From: Sporobacter sp963663605
GTDB taxonomy: Bacteria > Bacillota > Clostridia > Oscillospirales > Oscillospiraceae
Reading direction: 5' to 3'
Length of the DNA: 64,000 bases
Assembly (NCBI GenBank): GCA_963663605.2
Contig: CAXXVF010000002.1
Span: forward strand, 1,736,001-1,800,000
Position 1 is the stretch's first letter, and the number at the start of each line of letters is the position of its first letter. Below are positions 25,319 to 33,543 of this stretch, in pieces. The translations under genes and the position numbers were made by a program. The notes under the pieces are model-generated. The model did not search any database. It was not told the DNA's origin and worked only from the letters and a program-made list of their open reading frames with translations.

Positions 25319-26581
25319 TTAGTCAACCGGATCCAACCCGTGTGCTTCCAGGAGGGCATTCAGTGTCAGACCGCTGTCTATCATATCCATAAACGTCTGA
25401 TAGGTAACGTCCGGATTGTATCTCCAGCAAAGGCTCTTTAACATGTCATCGCTGATCGGTTTAACGCCTTCCGTGTTGAAAATGGACATGTAGGCGTCAA
25501 TATTGTCTTGATTAACGATAAAACCTTTTGTCTGCAGATGCGGCGGATTGCCGTTCTCATCAAGAATCGGGTGTCCGTCCAAATAGTTCTGTAGGAGCGT
25601 CGGGGCAAGCAGCGCGCCTAAAACGATTCCATCGGTACCGCCTTTGATGGTGCCGTCTTTGATATAAGCGCCTGAAGTCTCGTCGACGCAGGACATATAG
25701 ACGCTGATGCTGCCGGTCAGTCCAAGCTTATCGATCGCGGACATCGCGCCGGGCACATAGTCGCCGACCATGGCATACAGGCATTCGGCATCTTTATAAG
25801 CTGAGAGCATGTCCTCTGCTTTTGTCGGGCACTCGGAAGCGTCGGTGCAGCGTGCTTCTGCTAAAACCGTGCCGCCGTTTGCCTCAAAGTATTCCGTAAA
25901 GCCCTGTGAACTCTGATCCATCTGATTGTCGCCGATGTTGCCGCCGATGATGACCGCCGTTTTGCAGCCATCCGCGATGGCCATGGTGGCCGCAGTCTGG
26001 CCGTCTAAGATTTTATCAGCTTCAGCACAGCCGACATAGTAAGGATTGGACTCAATGAGCTTATCACGGTCGGCTTCAGCGCCGATGAACGTATATAGGA
26101 CAAACGGAACTTTTGCATTCATGCAGATATCGCCCATTTGTATCAGGTTCATAACGCCGGCAGGCTGCATGCATATGCCGTTAACACCGGCCGCACAGAA
26201 GTTCTGGATGTTGGCCGTCTCTTTATCGGGTGTGAAATCGTCGCTTGCTCTAAGGGTAGTATTGCCAAACAACTGCGTGGTGTATTCGGCGTTGTCGCCG
26301 AAAGCATCAAGCATTGGAACGCCGGAGCCCCAAGTGTTGACGCCTATGTAATAGGTTTCTGTGGGAGCCGCTTCTTCCGGTTGCGTTTCATCCGCTTCTG
26401 TTCCCGCTTCTGTTCCCGCTTCTGTTCCCGCTTCTGTTTCTGCCGGAGCTGCTTCGGCGGATGATGCCGCAGGTGTTTCATCTGTCGTCGTTGTCTTCTC
26501 GGCACAGCCCGTGAAGACCATCGCGAAGATTAAAATCAGTGCGAAAATCGGAGCCAGCTTTCTAAGGTTGCCTCTAAACAT
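25319..26581 (-). CDS. Sugar-type ABC substrate-binding lipoprotein (copy 1)
   Basis: First gene of the importer operon, 420 residues. The lipobox is VFTGC (Cys about 26), followed by a linker containing four tandem TEAG-type units (about residues 47-62). The binding-protein fold carries IGVNTWGSGVPMLDAFGDNAEY, ASDDFTPDKETANIQNFCAAGVNGICMQPAG and VIIGGNIGDNQMDQSSQGF. It differs from copy 2 mainly in the linker and in positions lining the presumed pocket (for example MQPAG against LQAAG), so the two may bind related but different ligands. Start ATG at 26581 follows GGAGGAATG. Confidence 0.88.
   Translation of the reverse strand: MFRGNLRKLAPIFALILIFAMVFTGCAEKTTTTDETPAASSAEAAPAETEAGTEAGTEAGTEADETQPEEAAPTETYYIGVNTWGSGVPMLDAFGDNAEYTTQLFGNTTLRASDDFTPDKETANIQNFCAAGVNGICMQPAGVMNLIQMGDICMNAKVPFVLYTFIGAEADRDKLIESNPYYVGCAEADKILDGQTAATMAIADGCKTAVIIGGNIGDNQMDQSSQGFTEYFEANGGTVLAEARCTDASECPTKAEDMLSAYKDAECLYAMVGDYVPGAMSAIDKLGLTGSISVYMSCVDETSGAYIKDGTIKGGTDGIVLGALLAPTLLQNYLDGHPILDENGNPPHLQTKGFIVNQDNIDAYMSIFNTEGVKPISDDMLKSLCWRYNPDVTYQTFMDMIDSGLTLNALLEAHGLDPVD
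26393..26446 (-). repeat. 12-bp tandem repeat inside the binding-protein linker
   Basis: About four copies of a 12-bp unit (ttcccgcttctg, plus-strand form) encode the repeated Thr-Glu-Ala-Gly linker of copy 1; copy 2 lacks them. In-frame slippage could change linker length. Confidence 0.75.
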
Positions 26582-27215
26582 TTTTTACATTCCTCCATTT
26601 ATTTATATAACTATCAGATAAATAGTTTACCCCTTTTTGAAAAGAAAAGGTTATAAGCGGTATTGCCATTTCCGCCGTGTATAATACTTCAGCGGAATAT
26701 GCCGCGTTGGAACGCTTATAATAGGACTCCTTGATATACTCCTTGTATACTTTTAAAAGGCCGGTCAAAGCCTGCCCATCGTTGCCCAATATAATTTTTT
26801 GGTATATTTATTGTACATAATTCCTGAATTGTTCCGCCTAGCCTGCATTTGCCTCGTACAGTTTACATCATTGATTTTAAAAAATCAAGAAATTATTAAC
26901 ATTATGAATAACATACCGTTAAGGCGGCATTTATGGGTATGTAATTAAGTTTATTTGTATCTGAAAAAGACTCTCCATTTACTTCATGTCACTTATTGAC
27001 AACGTTAGGTTCAGTACTTATAATAAGATTCGCAGTGCCGACAAACTTAAATTTAGTACTTTTGATGAATGTATAGGCTTGTCTGAATGCGCATCCGGTA
27101 TTATATGGTAATCAACGGGCCGACAGTAAGTTTTACACTGTAAAATAAAACATTGCGCAAACGGTGTGCAATATCATATCAGAAAAGAACTTTATAATAT
27201 AACTGGAGGTAAAAA
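26582..27215. other. Divergent regulatory region between the ABC importer and acyl-CoA dehydrogenase operons
   Basis: 634 AT-rich bases with no credible gene. It contains the consensus rightward promoter (26996-27024) and a 7-bp inverted repeat with arms acatacc/ggtatgt near 26907-26938. The tract that must hold the importer promoter lies at the left. A 71-residue open frame reading leftward from 26789 starts with TTG, has no similarity I recognise, and overlaps the copy-1 start. Confidence 0.6.
26996..27024 (+). promoter_or_regulatory. Perfect-consensus sigma-A promoter of the acyl-CoA dehydrogenase operon
   Basis: TTGACA at 26996-27001, exactly 17 bases, TATAAT at 27019-27024. The start codon is at 27216, giving a leader of about 185 nt. 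Such a promoter would be strong unless repressed. Confidence 0.82.
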
Positions 27216-28430
27216 ATGAAAGAGTACGATGTCTATATTCATGAAGGTCTCCGCATGATGCAATCTGTGATGAGAGAGTTTACCGAAAGGTTCATCATGC
27301 CCGTCCGGCAGAAACTCGACGATGACCATGACCACAAGATTGCACATGGTATCCTTCAGGAATTAGTCAACACTGATTTTTACAGGTCACCTTTCGCGGA
27401 GGATATCGGCGGTCTCGGTCTCGGCATATCCGCCATGGCCGCTGCTCTGGGCTCCGAGGAAATGGGCCGCGGAGACGGCGGTATTGCTGTCAGTGCGGGC
27501 TGCAGCGTATGGCCATTCATGTCGGCGCTATGGGCGGATAATCGTACTATCCTCGAAAATTTCGGCAGGCAGATATGCGGGGATGAACTGAAGCTGGGCT
27601 GCCTGAGCATGACAGAGCCTAATGCCGGCTGTGATGTCGAAAACGAATCCATGCACGGTAAAAAAATCAAGACCATCGCCAAACAAGTCGGCGACGAATG
27701 GGTCATCAACGGTCAGAAAATGTGGGCGACCAACAGCGGCATCGCAGATTTCTACTGTGTACTGTGTACCACCGATCCTAACGCCGGCGAAGACGGCGTC
27801 GCCCTTATTTTCGTTCCGAAAGATACGCCGGGACTCACATTCGGCGCCTTTGAAAACAAAGCCGGCATGGCATCCGACCGCAACTGCGCCATGTATCTTG
27901 ATGACGTTAGGGTACCGCTTGAATACCGCGTCGGGGGACCGGGCAAGGATTATGAGCTGCTCACGCGAAGCCTTACCATCGCGCGCATTAACAGCGCAGG
28001 TCAGGCCGTCGGCAATGCCCAGGCAATTTTTGATACGGTTTTAAAGTACACCGGCGAACGCGTTGTCGCGGGCAAGCCCATTCGTCAGCATTCCATCGCC
28101 GCCGGCATGCTTGCCGACATGGCAATCGGCATAGAAACGGCAAGAAGCGCTTACATAATCGCCGCCCACGTCTTCGATAATCCGGATAAATTTGGCCCGC
28201 AGAGCTCCCATTACACCATGTCGAAAGCCAACATCGCCAAGGTATATTCTACGGATGTCCAGGTCATGGTGGCAAACAAAGCAATGGAACTCATGGGCTC
28301 ATATGGATACGTCCGGGATTACGACGTTGAAAAATACTGGCGTGACGGCAAAATAATACAGATGTGGATGGGCGGCGCTCAGGTTGGCCGTTTTGATATC
28401 ATGAGAGGCTATTATGATGTAAACCTGTAA
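27216..28430 (+). CDS. Acyl-CoA dehydrogenase family flavoprotein
   Basis: FAD enzyme (404 aa) of the acyl-CoA dehydrogenase fold. Domains: N-terminal helices (about 1-135), beta domain (about 136-245: CLSMTEPNAGCDVE, INGQKMWATNSGIADFYCV), C-terminal helices with the FAD-dimer region (MELMGSYGYVRDYDVEKYWRDGKIIQMW). The usual catalytic Glu before GT(S/T)Q near the C-terminus is replaced (QMWMGGAQ). The alternative helix-G position, Glu in isovaleryl-CoA dehydrogenase, appears to be Ala (LTIARINS). It may therefore use another base, act as a reductase, or have an atypical substrate. First gene of the cluster; good GGAGG at the start. No ETF genes are adjacent. Confidence 0.85.
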   Translation: MKEYDVYIHEGLRMMQSVMREFTERFIMPVRQKLDDDHDHKIAHGILQELVNTDFYRSPFAEDIGGLGLGISAMAAALGSEEMGRGDGGIAVSAGCSVWPFMSALWADNRTILENFGRQICGDELKLGCLSMTEPNAGCDVENESMHGKKIKTIAKQVGDEWVINGQKMWATNSGIADFYCVLCTTDPNAGEDGVALIFVPKDTPGLTFGAFENKAGMASDRNCAMYLDDVRVPLEYRVGGPGKDYELLTRSLTIARINSAGQAVGNAQAIFDTVLKYTGERVVAGKPIRQHSIAAGMLADMAIGIETARSAYIIAAHVFDNPDKFGPQSSHYTMSKANIAKVYSTDVQVMVANKAMELMGSYGYVRDYDVEKYWRDGKIIQMWMGGAQVGRFDIMRGYYDVNL

Positions 28431-28489
28431 GACAAATAAAGCAACTAATATAATCAGTAATTAAAATTAATATAACGGAGGAACGCAAA

Positions 28490-28798
28490 ATGCCAAAACA
28501 GATCATTATGTACAATCGAGCCGACGGCGTCACAAAAGAGGACTATCAAAAATATGTTGACGATAAAAAAGGACCCTTTTTTGTCAACCTCCCCGCGGTG
28601 AAAGCCTATACGCTTATGGAAATAGTAAGTGAGAACAGCCCTTTTCAATATGTGGCTTTCGTTGATACAGACAACCCGGCAGAGCTGCAAAAATCTACGC
28701 AGTCACCGGCTTTTGGGGAATTTCTTAAAGAATGGACGCCGAAAGTCAAGGATATTACGATGATGTTCGGTATGGAAGCATTCCAGGGAAGCAAATAA
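28490..28798 (+). CDS. EthD-domain small protein
   Basis: A 102-residue ferredoxin-like (dimeric alpha/beta barrel) protein. The start MPKQIIMYNRADGVTKEDYQKYVDDKKGPFF matches the EthD pattern, and the end AFGEFLKEWTPKVKDITMMFGMEAF completes the fold. EthD-like proteins act in small-molecule degradation, or as cyclases and decarboxylases in polyketide and terpenoid metabolism; the reaction here is unknown. It sits between dehydrogenase genes in one transcript direction. Start follows GGAGGAACGCAAA. Confidence 0.72.
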   Translation: MPKQIIMYNRADGVTKEDYQKYVDDKKGPFFVNLPAVKAYTLMEIVSENSPFQYVAFVDTDNPAELQKSTQSPAFGEFLKEWTPKVKDITMMFGMEAFQGSK

Positions 28799-28972
28799 CC
28801 GCGAGGAAGACAAACACAGCATGGTATGTTTTCAGCACATTTCATGAGCGCGATTTGCCGGCGGGGCTTTCATTGAGCTCTGTCGGCATCATCCTGTTTG
28901 CTCTGATGCCATAAATCAGCTGCTGCGCGAACGCATGCCATTTTATATTACGGCTTTGAAAGGAAAACAGTT

Positions 28973-29767
28973 ATGATAGAATCCATCAGCAGCATGAAGC
29001 ATGCTTTTGACTTAAGCGGTAAAAATGCACTGATTACGGGTGGCAACAGAGGGCTCGGCTTCGGGATCGCCTCCGCCATGGCGCAGAGCGGCGCCAATAT
29101 TGCCATTTTGTGCCGGGACAGCGCGAAAGCGGCAGAAGCGCTTGAGAAGCTTCACGCTTTTGGCGGGAAGTACGAGAGCTTTTCCTGTGATATAACCGAC
29201 AGGCAAAGCGTTAAAACGGCCGTTGCTCAGGCAGCCGCTTCCTTTGGAAATATAGATGTTCTGGTCAACAACGCAGGTGTTTCCTGCTTCAACGAATTAC
29301 TTGACATGGATGAAGAGCTGACCGACTGGTACAACGTTTTAAACACAGACCTTAACGGAACGGTCCACATGACCTACGAAGTCGGCAAATTGATGCGCGA
29401 CGCGGGAAAAGGCGGCTCAATCATCAACATAACTTCAGCCGCGGCATTTATCGTCAATAAAACGCAGCCGATGAGCCCCTACAGCAGCGCCAAGGCCGCA
29501 GCGAACCATTTCACGCATTGCATGGCGGTGGAACTGGGCAAATACAATATCCGCGTCAACGCAATCGCGCCCGGTTTTACGAATTCGGAACTTTCGAAAT
29601 TTATCCCCGAAGACCAGTATTCCTACATAGTCAATCAAACGCCGACCCGTCGATTCGGCGAGCCGATCGAGGTTGGTGCGATGGCGGTTTACCTGGCATC
29701 CCCCGCGGCCGCGCAGGTCACCGGTACCGTTCAGGTTATCGATGGCGGTTACATCCTCTCCTGCTAG
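28973..29767 (+). CDS. Short-chain dehydrogenase/reductase (classical SDR)
   Basis: NAD(P)-dependent oxidoreductase, 264 aa. Cofactor motif is TGGNRGLGFG (about residues 21-30), then NNAG (about 96-99), catalytic Ser in NITSAAA, and the YSSAK pair (Tyr-x-x-x-Lys). The C-terminal IRVNAIAPGF and GTVQVIDGGY are typical of classical SDRs such as gluconate 5-dehydrogenase or 3-oxoacyl-ACP reductase-like enzymes. It may reduce or oxidise the hydroxyl of the cluster's substrate. Start ATG 28973 after GAAAGGA. The 174-base gap before it holds no gene or obvious terminator. Confidence 0.88.
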   Translation: MIESISSMKHAFDLSGKNALITGGNRGLGFGIASAMAQSGANIAILCRDSAKAAEALEKLHAFGGKYESFSCDITDRQSVKTAVAQAAASFGNIDVLVNNAGVSCFNELLDMDEELTDWYNVLNTDLNGTVHMTYEVGKLMRDAGKGGSIINITSAAAFIVNKTQPMSPYSSAKAAANHFTHCMAVELGKYNIRVNAIAPGFTNSELSKFIPEDQYSYIVNQTPTRRFGEPIEVGAMAVYLASPAAAQVTGTVQVIDGGYILSC

Positions 29768-29842
29768 CTAATGCCGCCGGCCAGTCAGGTTTCTTCAGCG
29801 CTTTAAAATTGCAGATTTATTAGAAATAGGGAGGAACACAAA

Positions 29843-30697
29843 ATGGAAGTCATCGTTAACAAGCACGGTGAAGGAAAATTGTCTACAAAGGTTTTTTTCA
29901 GCGACGAGAACGCCATATGCGTTGCGTCGGTGATCATTATGGGTCAAAAGGAATGCATCCTTATCGACTGCCAGTGGACGCTGGCCAACGCCCACCGCGT
30001 AATCGCGGAGGTCATTGAAACGGGTCTTGAACTGAAAGCCATTTTCGTGACCCACGCACACCCCGACCACTACTGGGGTCTGGGGCTCATGGAGCAGGCC
30101 TTCCCCAATGCGAAAATCTATATGACGCCGGATGACTACAGAATATATCAGCACCAGTATCAGCCCAAACTGGACGAGTGGGAAGGCGTCATCGGTAAAA
30201 ACAACCTCTGCCGTAAGCAGGCGGAAAACGTGCTCCTGTTCACAGAGGACGCTTTCGAGCTCGATGGTGAGCGCATTGAGATCATGACCGAGGTTATGGG
30301 CGATATCAAATGGAACGCGGTCGTTTGGATCCCGAGCATCAAAACGCTGTACGCCGGCGATATCCTTTTCAACCAGACGCATCCGTTCACCTGCGAGGTC
30401 ACGCCGGAGCAGCGGCTGGAATGGATTAAATCCATCGACAGACTGTCGGAAATGGGCGCGGACGTCGTCATTCCCGGCCATAAAAAACCCGGTATTCCGC
30501 TCGACGACAGTACCTTTAAATTTATAAAGGATTATCTGCTTGCAACAAATGAAGAAATCGCCAACACAACCACTCCGGGCGAATTCTTCTACAATATGGC
30601 CAGGCGGTTCCCGCATGCCAATCTCGTCTGGTTCAGCGACGAAATGAACGCGGAAGTCTATAAAGGCGGCCGCGACTGGGACTGGAGCGAGGATTAA
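29843..30697 (+). CDS. Metallo-beta-lactamase-fold hydrolase
   Basis: A 284-residue binuclear metal hydrolase. The H-x-H-x-D-H motif is at residues 71-76 (THAHPDHYWG). The bridging Asp is in LYAGDILF and the last His is probably in VVIPGHKKPG. The C-terminal ~70 residues may form a lid. The family includes thioesterases, lactonases and glyoxalase II. In a cluster with an acyl-CoA dehydrogenase, acyl-thioester or lactone hydrolysis is a plausible role, by context only. Start follows AGGGAGGAA. Last gene of the unit. Confidence 0.85.
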   Translation: MEVIVNKHGEGKLSTKVFFSDENAICVASVIIMGQKECILIDCQWTLANAHRVIAEVIETGLELKAIFVTHAHPDHYWGLGLMEQAFPNAKIYMTPDDYRIYQHQYQPKLDEWEGVIGKNNLCRKQAENVLLFTEDAFELDGERIEIMTEVMGDIKWNAVVWIPSIKTLYAGDILFNQTHPFTCEVTPEQRLEWIKSIDRLSEMGADVVIPGHKKPGIPLDDSTFKFIKDYLLATNEEIANTTTPGEFFYNMARRFPHANLVWFSDEMNAEVYKGGRDWDWSED

Positions 30698-30738
30698 GCC
30701 TGCTTCTTCCCGAACACGCCTTTTCTGTCTACAAAAAA

Positions 30739-30777
30739 CACAAAGCCGGCAACCCGAAAAAGGTCGCCGGCTTTGTG
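30739..30777. terminator. Hairpin between the MBL-fold gene and the flavodoxin/ferredoxin gene
   Basis: A 12-bp perfect stem (30739-30750 with 30766-30777) extended inside by three pairs. The U-rich tract follows it only in the leftward direction; rightward it lacks a U-run. It may still end the MBL-fold transcript weakly. Confidence 0.5.
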
Positions 30778-30916
30778 CTGATAGTATACGCGCCGCGCGG
30801 TGTATTAGGCCTTTATGACTGACAATATTTGTGTTATTATGTATTCTGCTGTTATATTGAAGCCCGCGCATGCCGCCATTAAAGGCGGCTGCCGCCCGGT
30901 ATCCGGAGAATTGTTT

Positions 30917-31834
30917 ATGAAGACAGCCGTTATCTATTTGTTTACCGGCACGGGAAATACGCGCTGCGCAGCCGATCAGATTGCCGCCGCGCTCTGCGCG
31001 CGCGGGGTAACGGCGACCGTGTGGGAAGCGCGGATCCCTTACGGCCGCGTACCGGACCCGAACGCGTTCGACATCGCCTTGTTCGGATATCCGATCCATG
31101 CGTTCAACACGCCGAGGTTTTTCCTCCGGTTTGTGAAGACGCTGCCGGGTGTCAGGCACATGCCGGCGTTTATATTCAAGACGTCCGGGGAGCCGTTCAA
31201 AGCCAATAACGCGTCAAGCTGGCCGCTTGTGCGGATTTTGAGGAGAAAAGGCTTCGTCCCTGTGTCGGATTATCATCTTCTGATGCCTTACAACATCGTA
31301 TTCCGTTATAACGACGCGCTGGCCAAGCAGATGTACTTACATACGAGAGACATGGCCTTGTTTATAGCCGACCGGATCGTTTCCGGACGGACGCAAACCC
31401 TCCGTTATCATCCGCTAAGCGTCCTCCTGACGCTTCTTTTTCGGCTGCAGTGGTTCGGCGCGCGGCTCAACGGTCCGCTCATCCATGTCAAAAAAACGCT
31501 CTGTACCGGATGCGGGCTGTGTGTCAAGCTGTGTCCCGCGCAGAACATACAAATGCGCGCCGGACGCCCGCGCTTCGGGCGCCGCTGTACGATGTGCATG
31601 CGTTGCGCATTTATTTGCCCGAAAGACGCCGTCCGCCCCGGGTTTTTAAGCGCCTGGCGCGTCAACGGCGCGTATCCGTTTGAACGGCTGGCCGAGGACG
31701 CGGGTATCCCCGATACATATATAAATGAAAACACGAAAGGCTATTTCCGGCTGTTCCTGCCGTATTACAAACGGACATACGCGGAAATCCGCGCCGTTGA
31801 AGAAAAAACAAACGGAAACGCTATAAAATCATAG
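30917..31834 (+). CDS. Flavodoxin/2[4Fe-4S] ferredoxin fusion protein (EFR1-like)
   Basis: Electron-transfer protein of 305 residues. The flavodoxin-like N-half starts VIYLFTGTGNTRCAA, the FMN phosphate loop. The C-half has two cubane motifs, CTGCGLCVKLCP (about residues 200-211) and CTMCMRCAFICP (about 221-232). ATG 30917 follows GGAGA; the frame is open further upstream but without similarity. The family is common in anaerobes and of uncertain role. Its place beside the cobalamin genes, facing cbiX, suggests a possible link to corrin reduction, but that is inference only. Confidence 0.82.
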   Translation: MKTAVIYLFTGTGNTRCAADQIAAALCARGVTATVWEARIPYGRVPDPNAFDIALFGYPIHAFNTPRFFLRFVKTLPGVRHMPAFIFKTSGEPFKANNASSWPLVRILRRKGFVPVSDYHLLMPYNIVFRYNDALAKQMYLHTRDMALFIADRIVSGRTQTLRYHPLSVLLTLLFRLQWFGARLNGPLIHVKKTLCTGCGLCVKLCPAQNIQMRAGRPRFGRRCTMCMRCAFICPKDAVRPGFLSAWRVNGAYPFERLAEDAGIPDTYINENTKGYFRLFLPYYKRTYAEIRAVEEKTNGNAIKS

Positions 31835-31878
31835 AAACGCCGCCTCTTTGTTTTCAGAGGCGGCGTTTTGCTTTTTGT
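31835..31878. terminator. Terminator between convergent flavodoxin/ferredoxin and cbiX genes
   Basis: A 13-bp perfect stem (31835-31847 with 31856-31868) is followed rightward by tgcttttt. Leftward it also ends the cbiX operon. Confidence 0.85.
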
Positions 31879-31883
31879 GAGCC

Positions 31884-32243
31884 TTAAATCTGCTTTATCC
31901 TGTCGGCTACGATCTCGGCAAGACGTTTGTCGGCGCCAAGCGTCTTCCCCATTGTGATTTTAATATCCGGATGCTGCTTTTTAAACTCGGCAATCTCTCC
32001 CGGGATATCCTCCTTGATATGAACGCCCTCAAATAAGAAGTACGGGACAACCTTAATATCATCCGCACCGCGGCCGATTAGGTTCAAAAGGCCTTTTTCA
32101 AGGTTTTTTTCACGAAACTGGAGATATGCCTCTTCAATCATGTCGTTTTGAAGCGCTGCTTTCACATACTGCGTAATCTGACGCATCGTCTGTTCGGTGT
32201 CGCCCTCCCGACTCCCATGGGCTAAAAGCAAAATACCGGTCAT
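31884..32243 (-). CDS. cbiX: Sirohydrochlorin cobaltochelatase, short CbiX type
   Basis: Inserts Co2+ into sirohydrochlorin at the start of the oxygen-independent corrin pathway. The 119-residue length matches the short CbiX form that dimerises to make one active site. Metal-binding histidines are visible in ILLAHGSREGDTE (H about 8) and VVPYFLFEGVHIKEDIP. Last gene of the leftward riboswitch operon, 17 bases after hemL. It supplies the substrate for CbiL encoded at the operon start. Confidence 0.93.
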   Translation of the reverse strand: MTGILLLAHGSREGDTEQTMRQITQYVKAALQNDMIEEAYLQFREKNLEKGLLNLIGRGADDIKVVPYFLFEGVHIKEDIPGEIAEFKKQHPDIKITMGKTLGADKRLAEIVADRIKQI

Positions 32244-32259
32244 TTACAAATCTCCTTAT

Positions 32260-33543
32260 TTAATAATTTCTCTTAAAAAACGATTCAGCCGCCTGCAGCG
32301 TCGCATCGACCTGGGCGTCCGTATGCGCGTTGGATAAAAATACGGCTTCAAACTGAGACGGCGCAAAATACACGCCCCGGCCGAGCATATGGCGGAAATA
32401 CGCCGCGTAAGCTTCTGAAGAGGATTTCCCGGCCTGTTGGTAATTGTTCACGTGCGCATCCGTGAAAAACAGGCATCCGAGCGCGCCGATCCGGTTTATG
32501 AAACACGGCGCGCCGTTTTGTTTGAGCAGGTCCTCAAGCCCGCCGAACAGGCGTTCAGACATCGAATCCAGACGGCTGTATATATCCGGATGGTCCCGCA
32601 GAAAGCGCAGCTGCGCGATGCCGGCCGCCATGGCGATCGGGTTGCCGCTGAGGGTCCCCGCCTGATAGACATCGCCGAGCGGCGCCACGCGTTCCATCAG
32701 GTCCCTTCTGCCGCCGTACGCGCCGACCGGCATACCGCCGCCGATGATCTTCCCGAAGGTCGTAAGGTCCGGCTTTACGCCCAGGCGCTCCTGCGCGCCG
32801 CCGGGCCCGAGTCGAAAGCCGGTAATCACTTCGTCGAATATCAAAAGCGCACCCGTTTTGTCGCACAGCGCCCTTAAATCCTCGAGAAAGCCTTCCTCCG
32901 GCAGCACAACGCCCATATTGGCCGCTACCGGTTCGATGATCACCGCGGCGATATTATTCTCGTTTTTCTCAAAAAGCGTACGGACCGTACCGATATCGTT
33001 ATACGGCGCCGTCAGCGTGTCTTTTGCGCAGCCTTCCGTGACGCCGGCGCTTGCGCTGACGCCGGCTGTCATAAGTCCGGAGCCGGCGGAGACGAGCATG
33101 GCGTCGCAGTGGCCGTGATAACAGCCTTCAAATTTGACGATTTTGTCGCGCCCCGTCGCCCCGCGCGCAAGCCGCACGGCGCTCATGACGGCCTCCGTCC
33201 CGGAATTGACCATGCGCACCATGTCCACGGACGGGACAAGCGAACAGATAAGCTCGGCCATGACGACCTCGTTTTCAGTCGCCGCGCCGAAGCTGAGGCC
33301 TTTTTCGGCCGCCTTGACGACCGCCTCCCGGATGACCGGGTGATTGTGGCCCAGGATCATCGGCCCCCAGGACCCGACGTAGTCGATATAACGCTTCCCG
33401 TCGGCATCCGTCAGGACGGCCCCGTCGCCGCTTTGTATAAAGCGCGGCGTACCGCCCACCGACAGGAAGGCGCGCACGGGGCTGTTGACACCGCCCGGCA
33501 GGACCTCTTTGGCCCGTTCAAACAGCTTCTCGGAAAGGTTCAT
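32260..33543 (-). CDS. hemL: Glutamate-1-semialdehyde 2,1-aminomutase
   Basis: PLP enzyme converting glutamate-1-semialdehyde to 5-aminolevulinate, the second step of the C5 route. It starts LFERAKEVLPGGVNSPVRAF, a hallmark of the family. Also visible are NSGTEAVMSAVRLARG, FEGCYHGHCD, IFDEVITGFR, the PLP lysine in TTFGKIIGGGMPVGAYGG, and GTLSGNPIAMAAG. Length 427 is standard. The start overlaps the hemB stop by four bases. Confidence 0.97.
   Translation of the reverse strand: MNLSEKLFERAKEVLPGGVNSPVRAFLSVGGTPRFIQSGDGAVLTDADGKRYIDYVGSWGPMILGHNHPVIREAVVKAAEKGLSFGAATENEVVMAELICSLVPSVDMVRMVNSGTEAVMSAVRLARGATGRDKIVKFEGCYHGHCDAMLVSAGSGLMTAGVSASAGVTEGCAKDTLTAPYNDIGTVRTLFEKNENNIAAVIIEPVAANMGVVLPEEGFLEDLRALCDKTGALLIFDEVITGFRLGPGGAQERLGVKPDLTTFGKIIGGGMPVGAYGGRRDLMERVAPLGDVYQAGTLSGNPIAMAAGIAQLRFLRDHPDIYSRLDSMSERLFGGLEDLLKQNGAPCFINRIGALGCLFFTDAHVNNYQQAGKSSSEAYAAYFRHMLGRGVYFAPSQFEAVFLSNAHTDAQVDATLQAAESFFKRNY

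Noticed and set aside
26574..26789. A 71-codon leftward ORF upstream of the first receptor gene
   Set aside because: It begins with TTG without a ribosome binding site, overlaps the receptor start and has no recognisable fold.
29795..31159. A 454-codon open frame on the minus strand opposite the MBL-fold and flavodoxin/ferredoxin genes
   Set aside because: The plus-strand genes have full catalytic and cluster motifs and good ribosome binding sites. The antisense translation is low-information and spans an intergenic hairpin.
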